DNA of 64,000 bases from Pseudalkalibacillus decolorationis (GCF_024609785.1 NZ_JANHJQ010000002.1:248001-312000); one strand, 5' to 3'. Shown: positions 33,902-43,442, numbered from the stretch's first letter. Translations and numbers: made by a program. Notes: generated from the letters alone by a model not told the origin.

Positions 33902-34187
33902 AAAGGAAATACATAATAATCACACCTAAAAGATTTGGAGCACTAAATGCTGATAAGTTATTCGCATATTTTCTCCGCCTCTTTCGGTCAGTTTTATTTT
34001 CAGAATAATGATTTCCTCGTATTTGGTTACCGCTTATAAAAGCACCTATATATAGCCCACTAATAAATAACGCTACGACACCAGCGGTACCTGAAATCGT
34101 ATAAAGCATATTCCAGTCATTTGTGAATAACGAAATGAGGATTGAAATTCCGAGTATACTTAACCCAACTAAGAACGATTTTTTCAT
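33900..34187 (-). CDS. DUF5316 family small membrane protein
   Basis: Protein of 95 residues with two membrane helices early (KKSFLVGLSILGISILISLF and ISGTAGVVALFISGLYIGAF), a polar Arg/Lys loop (NKTDRKRRRKYANNL) and a short last helix ending LLGVIIMYFL. Family of unknown function. The ATG at 34187 is set by GGGGGAAC upstream; the frame is open 51 codons further without membrane-like or family sequence and would overlap the methyltransferase gene. The stop lies at the edge of R1 copy c. Confidence 0.8.
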   Translation of the reverse strand: MKKSFLVGLSILGISILISLFTNDWNMLYTISGTAGVVALFISGLYIGAFISGNQIRGNHYSENKTDRKRRRKYANNLSAFSAPNLLGVIIMYFL

Positions 34188-34227
34188 GTTCCCCCTATAT
34201 CCTCCTCCATGTATGAAATTATCCCAT

Positions 34228-34944
34228 TTAAATAGACATTTTCTTTTGAGCTCTAATGAAAAGAAATTGCGGCTTCTTAGATAGTTTATTATATGATTCG
34301 GGTGCTTTTTCGCGATATGTTTCAGTTGGCATCGGTTCAATTATTTTTTCAATGACAAAACCATTTAAATATAATGGTTTTATGATTTCAGATAACGGTC
34401 TTCGATAAAAATGAACGGTTACTTCTTCACCTTGCACATTCCAGGTGTCTTCTAGGAGCTCAGTTGCAAAATAGTTATCACGATTAAACTGTGTGAAATC
34501 CATAAATGGGTGATGGACAGAAAAGACGAGCCTTCCTTTGTCTCGCAAAACCCGATTAAACTCACTAAATGGGATTTCCCAATTTTTTATATAATGTAAT
34601 GTTAACGGTGAGACTACAAGATCGAAGCTGTTACTACTAATTTGTGGAATTGGTTCTGAAAGGTTTGCTTGAAATACAACTGCTTCCTCTCCAACTCTCT
34701 GTTTTGTTAACTCGATCATATTTGGACTAAAATCAATTGATGTTACTTTCGCTCCCTTGTCATCTAACCATTTTGTATACCATCCTGTGCCACATCCAGC
34801 GTCAAGAACGCGAAGCCCATCTACGTCAGGTAATAAGGATAAGGTTCCTGGCCGCTCGTAATCGGCATTCGCGGGCTTCTCATCTACATTTCGAAAATAA
34901 TAATCAGCAAGCTTTTGAAAAGCATCATATGAAACGTTCTTCAT
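34228..34944 (-). CDS. Class I SAM-dependent methyltransferase
   Basis: Soluble enzyme of 238 residues. Motif I VLDAGCGTGWYTKWLDDKGA (about residues 46-65), the acidic end of strand 2 in VTSIDFSPNM, and the PLTLHYIKNWEIPFSEFNRV segment match UbiE/Methyltransf_11-type proteins that act on small molecules. The C-terminal part shows FYRRPLSEIIKPLYLNGFVI. Start behind GAGGTTCG. Substrate cannot be told. The stop lies 40 bases before the DUF5316 start, so they may be co-transcribed. Confidence 0.9.
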   Translation of the reverse strand: MKNVSYDAFQKLADYYFRNVDEKPANADYERPGTLSLLPDVDGLRVLDAGCGTGWYTKWLDDKGAKVTSIDFSPNMIELTKQRVGEEAVVFQANLSEPIPQISSNSFDLVVSPLTLHYIKNWEIPFSEFNRVLRDKGRLVFSVHHPFMDFTQFNRDNYFATELLEDTWNVQGEEVTVHFYRRPLSEIIKPLYLNGFVIEKIIEPMPTETYREKAPESYNKLSKKPQFLFIRAQKKMSI

Positions 34945-35049
34945 AACAAACGAACCTCTCTTCCCCTATATTCCAAGTTTTGAGTTATTCGTAATTTTCC
35001 AAACATAAACATTATATTACCGTAACTTTATATGTAGGAGGGAATTCCA

Positions 35050-36006
35050 ATTAAAAACGTTCTTCTTTTTACAGATCCAGGTATCGATGATTCAGTAGCG
35101 CTAATTTATTGTATCCTTCATCAAGATATTAATTTGGTAGGTGTAGTGGCAAGCTACGGTAACGTAACAAAGGAACAAGCTATAGAGAACGCCAATTACC
35201 TTTTGGAAATCGGCAACCTGGAAAAGATACCAGTCATTCGAGGTGCTGAAGGTCCTCTTACAGGTGATGCTACCGTATATTATCCGGAAATACATGGACC
35301 TGAGGGACTTGGACCGATACGGCCACCTGAGACGGTTTCGGGTAAATTTCTACCCTTCAGTAGCATTTTTAAAATTATCAAAGCATTTGAGAATGACATT
35401 ACAATAGTTGATATTGGGCGAAATACAACATTAGCAATGACGTTCCTTCTGGAATCAGATCTAATGCAAAAGGTAAACGAATTCTTCCTCATGGGTGGGG
35501 CTTTCCTTGTACCCGGGAATGTAACACCTCTAGCTGAAGCAAATGTATATGGAGACCCGACAGCTACAAAAATTGTTCTTTCTAGTGCTCAAAACGTTAG
35601 CTTATTCCCTTTAAATGTTACGAGGTATGCGTACGTGACCAGTAGTATGGCTGAGATCATTCGTCAACAGTCAAAAAACCCATTTCGTACATTGGTCCCT
35701 AAAGTTATTAACTATTATATCAAGGTCTATGAAAAGCTTGTCCCAGGAATACCTGGAGCACCGATACATGATGTGATATCCATAAGTGCCCTCGTAAATC
35801 CCGAGTTATGCAGCTTTATTTATAAAACAGTTGTGGTCGATGATATTATTGGGCCAGGTCTTGGAGTTACAATTGCTGATTTTCGCCCTGGATCGTCTAA
35901 CTTATTGGAGAACTCAACAAATAAGGTTCGAATCGCCGTACAGTTTAACTATCAACTATTTTATCAAGACTTTTTGGATGTCATGACAGGTAAAATTGTA
36001 AAATAA
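35050..36006 (+). CDS. Nucleoside hydrolase (IunH family) with apparent ATT start
   Basis: Ribonucleoside hydrolase of 318 residues, which splits nucleosides into base and ribose using bound calcium. The Asp cluster at the extreme N-terminus, KNVLLFTDPGIDDSVALIY, is the metal-binding motif and is present in frame. The usual ATG is replaced by ATT at 35050, with AGGAGGGAATTCC just before it. The next ordinary start (TTG at 35134) would remove the catalytic Asp residues, so I place the start at ATT. Other motifs: ITIVDIGRNTTLAMTFLLES and FFLMGGAFLVPGNVTPLAEA; a catalytic His in PIHDVISISALV. Rare starting codon or mutated start; expression may be low. Confidence 0.85.
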   Translation: MKNVLLFTDPGIDDSVALIYCILHQDINLVGVVASYGNVTKEQAIENANYLLEIGNLEKIPVIRGAEGPLTGDATVYYPEIHGPEGLGPIRPPETVSGKFLPFSSIFKIIKAFENDITIVDIGRNTTLAMTFLLESDLMQKVNEFFLMGGAFLVPGNVTPLAEANVYGDPTATKIVLSSAQNVSLFPLNVTRYAYVTSSMAEIIRQQSKNPFRTLVPKVINYYIKVYEKLVPGIPGAPIHDVISISALVNPELCSFIYKTVVVDDIIGPGLGVTIADFRPGSSNLLENSTNKVRIAVQFNYQLFYQDFLDVMTGKIVK

Positions 36007-36058
36007 CGATCCTTTTAGTCAAAATATGTTGCGGACTATAGTCACCTGTTGTCGGTAT

Positions 36059-36202
36059 TTAGATATTGGCTTGCTCATATAAAAGTGAAATTGCTTTTTC
36101 TAAGTCAATATCTTTTCCTTCTAAATGTTGCGGTGTCCATGGAATGTAAATGTCAGGCTGAACTCCAATATTATCCATACCTTTCCCTATAATCCTATAC
36201 AT
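36059..36202 (-). pseudogene. Fragment: C-terminal end of an S41-type peptidase
   Basis: Minus-strand reading MYRIIGKGMDNIGVQPDIYI followed by PWTPQHLEGKDIDLEKAISL matches the C-terminal G-V-x-P-D-I-x-V-P...GxDxDLEKAL tail of S41/tricorn-like peptidases. Only about 45 codons are left, with a stop at 36059. The catalytic core is absent. Confidence 0.45.
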
Positions 36203-36272
36203 GTTCTACCTGTATCCTTAGATTCCCTTTATTTGAGGTATGGTCATGGTGCTGAAAATGCCGTAAAAATAT

Positions 36273-36896
36273 TTAATTGTTTTTTTCGAACAGTAATCGG
36301 ATAGCAAAAAAACCAAATACAAGACCTTTTGTCCGGTTTATCCATTTTAAAATGGTTGGATTTTTCCACAGCCGATTCCCTACTGATCCTGCAAGAATGG
36401 ATAACAACGTAAAAATAGCCAGTGCCTGAATAATAAAAAGCACACCTAAAACTACCATTTGTATCGGTATATTACCCTCACCTGTCGCGACGAATTGTGG
36501 TAGGAAAGCTAGGAAAAAAATCGAAACCTTTGGATTAAGTAAGTTCATTAAGATCCCTTTTCGATATAAAACGAATGTTGTATGGGATTCAGCTTTTTGT
36601 TCGGCAGGCTGATCTGTTTCTCGAAATGCTTGTACGGCTAGATAAAGAAGATAGATTGCACCTGCTATTTTAATCACATTAAACGCTAGACTAGATTGAT
36701 ATATTATTGCTGAAATACCGATGGCAGCAGCAAGGGTATGTCCAATCAATCCTGTACAAAGACCTAATCCAGTTGCAATACCCGCTCTTTTTCCTTGGGA
36801 AACACTTTGTGCAAAAACAAACATAAAGTCAGGACCAGGTGTGATGGTTAATAGAATGGATGCTAATAGAAAGTAGCTGATTGTTTGCAATTCCAT
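36273..36896 (-). CDS. LysE/RhtB family amino-acid exporter
   Basis: Membrane protein of 207 residues with six hydrophobic helices. The family signature TPGPDFMFVFAQSVSQGKRA (residues 19-38) is at the N-terminus, followed by ATGLGLCTGLIGHTLAAAIG and LLYLAVQAFRE. LysE/RhtB proteins export amino acids or derivatives such as homoserine lactone or lysine. The ribosome site AAAGGAGTTC is present. Solitary gene; no regulator next to it. Confidence 0.9.
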   Translation of the reverse strand: MELQTISYFLLASILLTITPGPDFMFVFAQSVSQGKRAGIATGLGLCTGLIGHTLAAAIGISAIIYQSSLAFNVIKIAGAIYLLYLAVQAFRETDQPAEQKAESHTTFVLYRKGILMNLLNPKVSIFFLAFLPQFVATGEGNIPIQMVVLGVLFIIQALAIFTLLSILAGSVGNRLWKNPTILKWINRTKGLVFGFFAIRLLFEKNN

Positions 36897-37034
36897 AGTT
36901 CTGAACTCCTTTTCTAAATAAGTAATATGGCACTTCTTGGATCATTTGTTGCTATGTTTATCCGCCCATTATTCGGTCTCTCCGTACCAAAGTCAACTGA
37001 TTCAGTATGTTAAAACAGATCAAATAGGTGTTTA

Positions 37035-37070
37035 GAAGGATGACTTATCTTGAAAAATAAGTCATCCTTC
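37035..37070. terminator. Long hairpin terminator between lysE-like and yfmJ-like genes
   Basis: GAAGGATGACTTAT pairs perfectly with its complement, 8-nt loop, then TTATTTAGTC on the plus strand. Works as a bidirectional terminator; on the minus strand the transcript coming from the yfmJ-like gene ends there. Confidence 0.75.
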
Positions 37071-37169
37071 TTATTTAGTCCCTATTATATAGGTCATTAT
37101 AGAAATGTGTCGATAAACGTCTTATTGATTAATTAACATTTCCATTGGATAGATTACATTTGGACCAGT

Positions 37170-38192
37170 TTAATTTACTTCTCTATCTGCTACTTTGACA
37201 ATATACTTACCGATGTTTTCCCCTTTAAAAAGACCTAGAAATGCATCAGGAATATTATTGAAGCCTTCTACTACCGTTTCTCGGTAAGTTAGCCTTCCTT
37301 CGTTCAACCATTTTGCTAGGTCTTGGATCGCTTCTTCAAAATGTGCACCATAATCAGAAACGATGAATCCTTTCATTAAAGCGCTATTGATTAATAATTG
37401 AGATTGAATTCTTGGACCTAAATCTGGTTTTTCAAGGTTGTACAATGAAATCTGACCGCAAACTGGTATACGAGCTCCTTTATTAATTAACCGTAATACT
37501 GAGTCCGACACTTCTCCACCGACATTGTCATAATAAACGTCAATACCGTCTTGACATGCCTGTTTCAATTCGTCCCGAAAGTTTTCCGATTTGTAATTGA
37601 CGACTTCATCAAAATGCAGGTCGTTTTTTAAGTAATTGATTTTCTCTTGAGTCCCTGCAATCCCGACAACTTTAGCCCCAGCAATCTTCGCGATTTGACC
37701 GACTACAGTTCCAACTGCTCCTGCAGCCCCTGACACAACGACCGTCTCTCCTTCTTTCGGTTTACCAATATCAAGAAGTCCAAAATAAGCAGTCATACCA
37801 GGCATTCCTAATACACCAAGGTGTGTTGAAATAGGTGCTTGCTCAGGATTAATCTTCCGCAATTGATTCTCTGGAACCAAATGATACGTTTGCCAGCCAA
37901 GGTCACCGATAACAACATCACCTTTTTGGAGATCCGAACTTTTCGAATCAATGACTTCAGCAATAACACCTCCTGTGATCATTTTACCTACTTCATAAGG
38001 TTTGACATATGACTTACTGTCGCTCATTCGCCCTCTCATGTATGGATCAACAGAAACGTATAACGTTTTCAGCAATACTTCGCCAGTGTCAGGATTTTCG
38101 AGTGCCATTTTGTTCCATTCAAAATCCGATTTTTCCGGCATTCCTTTTGGTCTTTTTGCTAGTCGTATTTGTTTGGTTGTAATTGATGTCAT
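37170..38192 (-). CDS. yfmJ: Zinc-less NADP-dependent MDR oxidoreductase YfmJ
   Basis: Medium-chain dehydrogenase/reductase of 340 residues of the curcumin/2-alkenal reductase group (CurA/YfmJ). No structural zinc cysteines; the NADP-binding stretch VVSGAAGAVGTVVGQIAKIA (about residues 150-170) and KVVGIAGTQEKINYLKNDLH are intact. N-terminal VDPYMRGRMSDSKSYVKPYE is typical. Such enzymes reduce alkenals and quinones with NADPH, a detoxification role. Start ATG preceded by AAAGGTGGGAT. Divergent from the MATE gene. Confidence 0.92.
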   Translation of the reverse strand: MTSITTKQIRLAKRPKGMPEKSDFEWNKMALENPDTGEVLLKTLYVSVDPYMRGRMSDSKSYVKPYEVGKMITGGVIAEVIDSKSSDLQKGDVVIGDLGWQTYHLVPENQLRKINPEQAPISTHLGVLGMPGMTAYFGLLDIGKPKEGETVVVSGAAGAVGTVVGQIAKIAGAKVVGIAGTQEKINYLKNDLHFDEVVNYKSENFRDELKQACQDGIDVYYDNVGGEVSDSVLRLINKGARIPVCGQISLYNLEKPDLGPRIQSQLLINSALMKGFIVSDYGAHFEEAIQDLAKWLNEGRLTYRETVVEGFNNIPDAFLGLFKGENIGKYIVKVADREVN

Positions 38193-38320
38193 ATATATCC
38201 CACCTTTTTTAGCGTTAACCCTATTATAGTTCTCATTAAGTAGAGAACAAAATAGTACGCTTATAAAGCATAGTTGTGTGATATAATTACAAAATTACGT
38301 TTAAATGATGAGGTTAGAAA

Positions 38321-39694
38321 ATGTACAAAACAAACACAACAAGGCAAAAGTTAAAACAATTTTTACTTATTTTATTTCCAATTGTCGTTACACAGGTCGG
38401 TTTATATTCAATGAGTTTCTTTGATACATTAATGAGCGGGCAAGCGAGTCCAGAAGATTTAGCAGGTGTAGCGATTGGCTCGAGCCTATGGGTTCCGGTA
38501 TTTACAGGTTTGAGTGGTATACTGATGGCATTGACACCGATTGTTTCACAGTTAGTTGGCGGGGATCAGCGGAAAAAGGTCCCGTATTCTGTCGTGCAAG
38601 CTGTGTATTTATCTATCTTTCTTTCAATAGTTGTGATTGTAATTGGTTCGGTTGTTCTAGGCCCAATATTAGGTGCTATGGAATTAGATAATAAAGTAGA
38701 AACTGTAGCTTTCCGTTATTTGTTCGCCCTATCTTTTGGAGTTCTGCCCTTATTTCTGTATACAGTATTACGGTGCTTCATTGATGCTTTAGGAGAAACC
38801 CGCACAACCATGGTAATAACGCTATTATCATTACCGATTAATGTAGTGTTTAACTATTTATTGATATTCGGAAAATGGGGATTACCAGAACTTGGGGGTG
38901 TGGGTGCAGGATATGCATCTTCGATAACGTATTGGTTTATTTTAATCATTACGATCTTTGTTGTAGCTCGACATGAACCGTTCTCTCTCTTTCGTATTTT
39001 TCAAAAATGGTACCGGGTATCTTTATCATCTTGGAAAGAGCTTTTGAAAATAGGAATTCCAATAGGTTTTGCGATCTTTTTTGAGGTAAGTATTTTTGCA
39101 GCGGTAACATTATTAATGAGTGAATATAATACAACAACAATTGCGGCACATCAAGCAGCAATTAACTTTGCATCTATGCTTTATATGATTCCATTAAGTA
39201 TCTCGATGGCATTGACAATTACGGTAGGTTTTGAAGTTGGTGCAAAGCGAATTGAGGATGCTCGGCAATATAGTACACTTGGAATTACAATTGCTGTGTT
39301 AATTTCTTTATTGTCTGCGGGCATTTTGATTTTGTTTAGTGAACCAATTGCAGGTTTATATACAAAGGACAACGCAGTGTTGGAACTAACCGCACATTTC
39401 TTGATTTATGCGATTTTCTTTCAGTTATCGGATGCGATTGCTGCACCGATACAAGGCGCCTTGCGTGGTTATAAAGATGTAAATATTACACTCATTATGG
39501 CGTTAATTTCGTACTGGGTTGTTGGTTTGCCGCTTGGATACGTATTAGCAAATTACAGCTCGTTAGGACCATTTGGGTATTGGATCGGGTTAAGTTCTGG
39601 TTTGCTTTGTGGTGCCATCACCTTGTACTTTCGGCTTCGTCACTTGCAAAAACGTTACTCTATTCAAACAGGACTTTCCAAAAAGACAATATAG
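38321..39694 (+). CDS. MATE family efflux transporter (NorM type)
   Basis: Membrane transporter of 457 residues with twelve helices in two similar halves. The first half has [20 protein letters not shown] and the second [20 protein letters not shown]. NorM-type MATE proteins export cationic drugs and quinolones in exchange for sodium or protons. C-terminal [17 protein letters not shown] is cytoplasmic. Start ATG behind GATGAGGTTAG. Divergent with yfmJ over 128 bases; downstream a hairpin separates it from the convergent glutarate hydroxylase gene. Confidence 0.92.
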   Translation: MYKTNTTRQKLKQFLLILFPIVVTQVGLYSMSFFDTLMSGQASPEDLAGVAIGSSLWVPVFTGLSGILMALTPIVSQLVGGDQRKKVPYSVVQAVYLSIFLSIVVIVIGSVVLGPILGAMELDNKVETVAFRYLFALSFGVLPLFLYTVLRCFIDALGETRTTMVITLLSLPINVVFNYLLIFGKWGLPELGGVGAGYASSITYWFILIITIFVVARHEPFSLFRIFQKWYRVSLSSWKELLKIGIPIGFAIFFEVSIFAAVTLLMSEYNTTTIAAHQAAINFASMLYMIPLSISMALTITVGFEVGAKRIEDARQYSTLGITIAVLISLLSAGILILFSEPIAGLYTKDNAVLELTAHFLIYAIFFQLSDAIAAPIQGALRGYKDVNITLIMALISYWVVGLPLGYVLANYSSLGPFGYWIGLSSGLLCGAITLYFRLRHLQKRYSIQTGLSKKTI

Positions 39695-39737
39695 ACTACA
39701 AGTCGTCAAGTATTTTAAAAATTCTATTCATAAAAGA

Positions 39738-39777
39738 AGGCCGATCTTTTCCGAATCTAAGCATCGATGATCGGCCT
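39738..39777. terminator. Bidirectional terminator between MATE and glaH-like genes
   Basis: AGGCCGATC pairs with GATCGGCCT over a 22-nt loop in the convergent gap; followed by AATTCCTC, so only a moderate T run. Confidence 0.6.
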
Positions 39778-39857
39778 AATTCCTCAATTATCTTTTCTCA
39801 AACCTTAATGAGTACAAATATTCTTTTTCTTTCAGTTGTTCGGATCACCGGAATTAA

Positions 39858-40793
39858 TTACACTTTGGCAAAGTATCCTCTTTGTCTAAGTAATTCGCGA
39901 TGTAGGTCTGGACTTTTCTCGAAAGCTGCTCTTCCATGTAGCCAAAACATATTATTCACCATGACAAGATCTCCAACAGGTAAAGGAAGATCAATTGTAT
40001 GCTTACTGTTTTCCATGGATTCTGAAAGATCTTTTAAATATGTCGCTTGCTCCATTGTAGATGGATTAGCAAATTGATCAATAAAGCAAATACAGGGCTT
40101 TCCGTTTTGTTCAAAAAAAGTCTGGTTGTAGACGGTTTGTTCAACATTTTTGCTGGATGGGGCTTTGTATTCGATACGACATGTTGCAAGTGGATGGGTT
40201 GAATAATGTTCTAAGTCTTCCCAATCGTCTAAATGCAACAGTCGAGATTCTCCACCTATTGCATTTTCTTCTGCAAACTTCATCATTAACAACCAATCTG
40301 TGGGTTCATTTACAAAAGTACCATCCGTATGAAGAGTAAAGCGACGATAGGCCTGTCTTAAATAAGAATCACTTTCGTCTGTATCTTTTACTGTAAATCG
40401 TGCATAATATGTGCCTGACATGGCGTCAAAATTAACGCCGCCGAGCAAATGTGCAAGAGCTGTCGCAAATTTAATGTAGTCATCATAATCCTCAGTTTGG
40501 TACTGCATACCAACTGTAAAACCACCTGAATCCCGATCATGTAAAATAGCACGAACCGTTTCTGAAAATCGTTTACCGAGTATCTTTTCCAGGGATTGTG
40601 ACAAAGCTAACCTCATATAAGGCACATACTCCAGCTGTTGTGCATTTACATGTCTATTCTCTGACAAAAACGTATACAACGAATCATTATTGATTTCAAG
40701 ATGATACAGACGATGATGATGTGGGTGGTTTTTGACCTCAAATGTCTCCTTTCCCCCTACTAACGACTTTACAACTTCTTTAACAACACTCAT
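39858..40793 (-). CDS. glaH: CsiD/GlaH-type Fe(II)/2-oxoglutarate-dependent glutarate 2-hydroxylase
   Basis: Non-haem iron oxygenase of 311 residues. GlaH turns glutarate into L-2-hydroxyglutarate in the lysine-to-succinate route. Iron ligands H155 and D157 (LHTDGTFVNEPTDW) and distal H286 (MFWLHGRAAF) are present, with the 2-oxoglutarate-binding Arg at 299 or 303. Close to the usual family length (about 310-325). In Escherichia coli csiD is followed by lhgO and gabDTP; none of those genes is here, so the L-2-hydroxyglutarate oxidase must be encoded elsewhere or the enzyme has another substrate. Start behind AAAAGGAGGAAG. Confidence 0.88.
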   Translation of the reverse strand: MSVVKEVVKSLVGGKETFEVKNHPHHHRLYHLEINNDSLYTFLSENRHVNAQQLEYVPYMRLALSQSLEKILGKRFSETVRAILHDRDSGGFTVGMQYQTEDYDDYIKFATALAHLLGGVNFDAMSGTYYARFTVKDTDESDSYLRQAYRRFTLHTDGTFVNEPTDWLLMMKFAEENAIGGESRLLHLDDWEDLEHYSTHPLATCRIEYKAPSSKNVEQTVYNQTFFEQNGKPCICFIDQFANPSTMEQATYLKDLSESMENSKHTIDLPLPVGDLVMVNNMFWLHGRAAFEKSPDLHRELLRQRGYFAKV

Positions 40794-41057
40794 TTTTCTT
40801 CCTCCTTTTTTTAAAAAACAATAAAAATAGCCAGTTATACCATTCCAATGTGAAATGATAGAACTCGCTACTAGTCTAATTATGGCTTCTTGAAAGGAAG
40901 TCCGATAGACTTAACAGTTATTCATTAATTTAGTTAATAATCATTACTTGACGCGGAAGGGGTTTCCTACCTACGGGTAATTTATAATAATAATTTTAGT
41001 AATATTTTTTCAGTTTGTCAATATTTATTTCGAAAATTACGAATTGTTTATTCGATG

Positions 41058-41245
41058 TCTAGCTCCAGCGCCCAGCTACTCGAGGTCGCTTCGATTCTTC
41101 CACAAACACAAAAGGCGTGTTCTGTTGCAGAATCTCCAGCGCTTGCACTCACAAGCATAAGTGTAACTAAGGTGATCGCCTGAAATGCTTGGCGTTTACC
41201 AAGTTTTCTTTATCGTACCTGAACAGGGCGCTTCTGCTTTTCTTA
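41058..41245 (-). repeat. R1 repeat copy e, diverged and carrying R2 modules
   Basis: Left end TGTCTAGCTCCAGCGCCCAG and right end ACAGGGCGCTTCTGCTTTTC are R1 ends (minus orientation). The inside is different from other copies: it includes TAAGGTGATCGCC and TTGGCGTTTACCAAGTTTTC of R2. Right end touches the DUF3870 gene stop. Confidence 0.65.
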
Positions 41246-41551
41246 AGTAATCAAACTAAATTGCTTGTACGCATCTTTAACTGCCGCAATTAATGCTGAT
41301 TGAGCTTTGCCGTGATAGTGTTTTTCAATCGTATGAATAATGGGATCTAATCCATCCAAAAAGCTATATCCTTTCAACAACTTACTAATGAAATTCTGAG
41401 CATGACCCGTTGTTAACGTGCATGAAGCGTCAAGAATAACCCAATATTTTCGATCTACTTCAATGGTAATTGTTAATGTTTGATGTATTTCGCTCGCTGA
41501 CATTCCTTGTGGAAGCTTTGCATGTCCCGCTAACATCACCATTTTTTCCAT
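41243..41551 (-). CDS. DUF3870 domain protein
   Basis: Protein of 102 residues of a family of unknown function. MVMLAGHAKLPQGMSASEIH is the N-terminus, then YWVILDASCTLTTGHAQNFI and YHGKAQSALIAAVKDAYKQF. The conserved Cys lies in DASCTLTT. The ATG at 41551 follows GGAGGTGGAG; earlier in-frame starts overlap that site. Single-gene unit. Confidence 0.8.
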   Translation of the reverse strand: MEKMVMLAGHAKLPQGMSASEIHQTLTITIEVDRKYWVILDASCTLTTGHAQNFISKLLKGYSFLDGLDPIIHTIEKHYHGKAQSALIAAVKDAYKQFSLIT

Positions 41552-41835
41552 AATCTCCACCTCCAACCCATACCTTTTCGTTCAATAATTCAATAAAAGT
41601 GTCGCCTGTTTAAACCGCCTAAGTTTTCACCCAGAACTTTATCTGTTCATTCAGAGCATATAAATATCATACTACTTTTTAATGTTAAATGTTAGATAAA
41701 TTAGATTACTTAAGCTGAAGCAGTACATAATAACGATACTTGGTATAAACCTAAAAGCTATCTCTAACATGTATGATTTACTTTCTTTCATCGAATACTA
41801 CTACACGAATGATCGATGAAAGGAAAGTGGATAAA

Positions 41836-43056
41836 GTGGACCAGAAAAATAAATTTGCTCTCCTCTCGCTAGCACTTATACCGTTAGTAATGACCCTCGG
41901 AAATTCTATGCTTATCCCGATCTTACCAACCATCGAAAAGGAATTAGATCTGAGTGAACTTCAAGTTAGTATGATCATTACTCTTTTTTCCGCAGTAGCC
42001 ATTGTCTTTATCCCGATCGCAGGATTTCTGTCCGATCGATATGGTCGAAAAATCGTGATTATCCCGGGTCTCCTCATCGCAGGAATAGGTGGGGCTGTCG
42101 CAGGATGGGCATCATGGCAAGTAGACGACCCATTTAAATGGATACTAATCGGTCGAGTAATTCAAGGATTTGGTTCGGCAGGAGCTGCACCTGTTGTTCT
42201 TCCTTTAATTGGAGATATGTATAATGATGATAAGCAAATTAGTCAAGGGCTCGGTATCGTTGAATCATTTAATACTTTTGGGAAAGTATTAAGTCCTATT
42301 TTAGGATCAATACTCGCAATTGTTATCTGGTACATGCCATTCTTTGCAATTCCGGTTTTATGTTTAAGTTCTGCTTTCCTTGTCTTCTTTTTGGTTAAGA
42401 CACCTAAGAAAAGTAATCAAGAGAAGCAAACGATCAAAGAGTTTGTTTCAGGTGTAAAAGAAATAGCCGTCCGTGAAGGTAAATGGTTGGTTGCTACTTT
42501 CTTTTTAGGCATTTTTTCGATGTTTATTTTATTTGGAATTTTATTTTTTCTATCTGAACAATTGGAACAGAAATATGGTATGGAGGGTGTTATTAAGGGG
42601 CTTGTACTAGCGATCCCGCTTCTGTCATTATCCATTGCTTCTTATATAACAGGAAAAAAGGTTGGAGATAACAAAAAATTGATGAAAGGGATTATCGCTG
42701 CTGGTTTAATTCTTGTGACAGTAAACCTTGGTTGGATTGGGTTCTCAGATGGCATTTATTCTTTGTTATCAGCACTGTTTATTGCTGGTATTGGAATTGG
42801 AATAATTCTTCCTGCATTAGATGCAATGATTACGGAAGGCATAGATAAAGAAGAACGTGGAACGGTTACATGCGTTTATAGCAGTATGAGATACGTTGGT
42901 GTTGCCCTTGGTCCGCCAGTTGTAGCAGCTACTTTAAATACTGGTAGAGAATTTATATTCTTTGGAATGATGGGTCTTAGTTTAATTGCCGTTATTGTTG
43001 TATTTACGTTAATCCGACCCGAAAAGGAAAACGAAAATAAACTGGAACCAGCATGA
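41836..43056 (+). CDS. MFS drug/H+ antiporter-like transporter
   Basis: Transporter of about 406 residues with twelve helices. MFS motif A appears as GFLSDRYGRKIVIIPG between helices 2 and 3, and helix 4 has GRVIQGFGSAGAAPVVLPLI. It belongs to the drug-efflux part of the superfamily. The GTG at 41836 is preferred because AAAGGAAAG lies about 8 bases before it; ATGs at 41773 and 41809 have no site. Downstream terminator shared with a convergent gene. Substrate not predictable. Confidence 0.87.
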   Translation: MDQKNKFALLSLALIPLVMTLGNSMLIPILPTIEKELDLSELQVSMIITLFSAVAIVFIPIAGFLSDRYGRKIVIIPGLLIAGIGGAVAGWASWQVDDPFKWILIGRVIQGFGSAGAAPVVLPLIGDMYNDDKQISQGLGIVESFNTFGKVLSPILGSILAIVIWYMPFFAIPVLCLSSAFLVFFLVKTPKKSNQEKQTIKEFVSGVKEIAVREGKWLVATFFLGIFSMFILFGILFFLSEQLEQKYGMEGVIKGLVLAIPLLSLSIASYITGKKVGDNKKLMKGIIAAGLILVTVNLGWIGFSDGIYSLLSALFIAGIGIGIILPALDAMITEGIDKEERGTVTCVYSSMRYVGVALGPPVVAATLNTGREFIFFGMMGLSLIAVIVVFTLIRPEKENENKLEPA

Positions 43057-43069
43057 TTTATAAACACTT

Positions 43070-43093
43070 AAGAGCCCGGAAAAAGGCTCTTTT
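43070..43093. terminator. Bidirectional terminator
   Basis: AAGAGCC pairs with GGCTCTT over a loop of 8, followed by TTCGCG on the plus strand, in the gap between the MFS gene and the convergent copper-binding gene. Confidence 0.75.
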
Positions 43094-43099
43094 CGCGAA

Positions 43100-43429
43100 T
43101 TATACAAATCGATATCGACAGTTTTCAGCAAGCTCGTAAAATAAATCAGCACTTTTTGACATATTAGTTAAATCGATTTGTACAGAACATTCATTTCCAC
43201 ATGCTTCACAAATTAGCTCACATAAATGGCAAATCTCTTGTGAAAAAGGTGTTTCCCGTTTCAATGCATTTGCGGTGTAAGAACAAATTTCTGAACACTC
43301 CGTTAGTAACTGAGTACAAACGGTAGAAAGTTTAGGATACATAGTCACACCTTCATTTAAATATCGTTCACAATGCTCTTTACAGGCGAGGCAGAGTTCA
43401 ATGATGTTTCGGTCTCTTACAGTAACCAT
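43100..43429 (-). CDS. Second DUF326 four-helix copper-binding protein
   Basis: Protein of 109 residues: CLACKEHCERYL, CTQLLTECSEICSYTANALK, CHLCELICEACGNECS. It has about ten cysteines, but the C-terminal helix pair, Cys-rich in the copy at 11056, is replaced by LTNMSKSADLFYELAEN, so fewer metal sites are expected. The ATG at 43429 has GGAGGAATTAATT; an earlier TTG (43444) overlaps that site. A perfect palindrome sits directly upstream of the ribosome site, so a dedicated regulator probably controls it. Confidence 0.85.
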   Translation of the reverse strand: MVTVRDRNIIELCLACKEHCERYLNEGVTMYPKLSTVCTQLLTECSEICSYTANALKRETPFSQEICHLCELICEACGNECSVQIDLTNMSKSADLFYELAENCRYRFV

Positions 43430-43442
43430 AATTAATTCCTCC

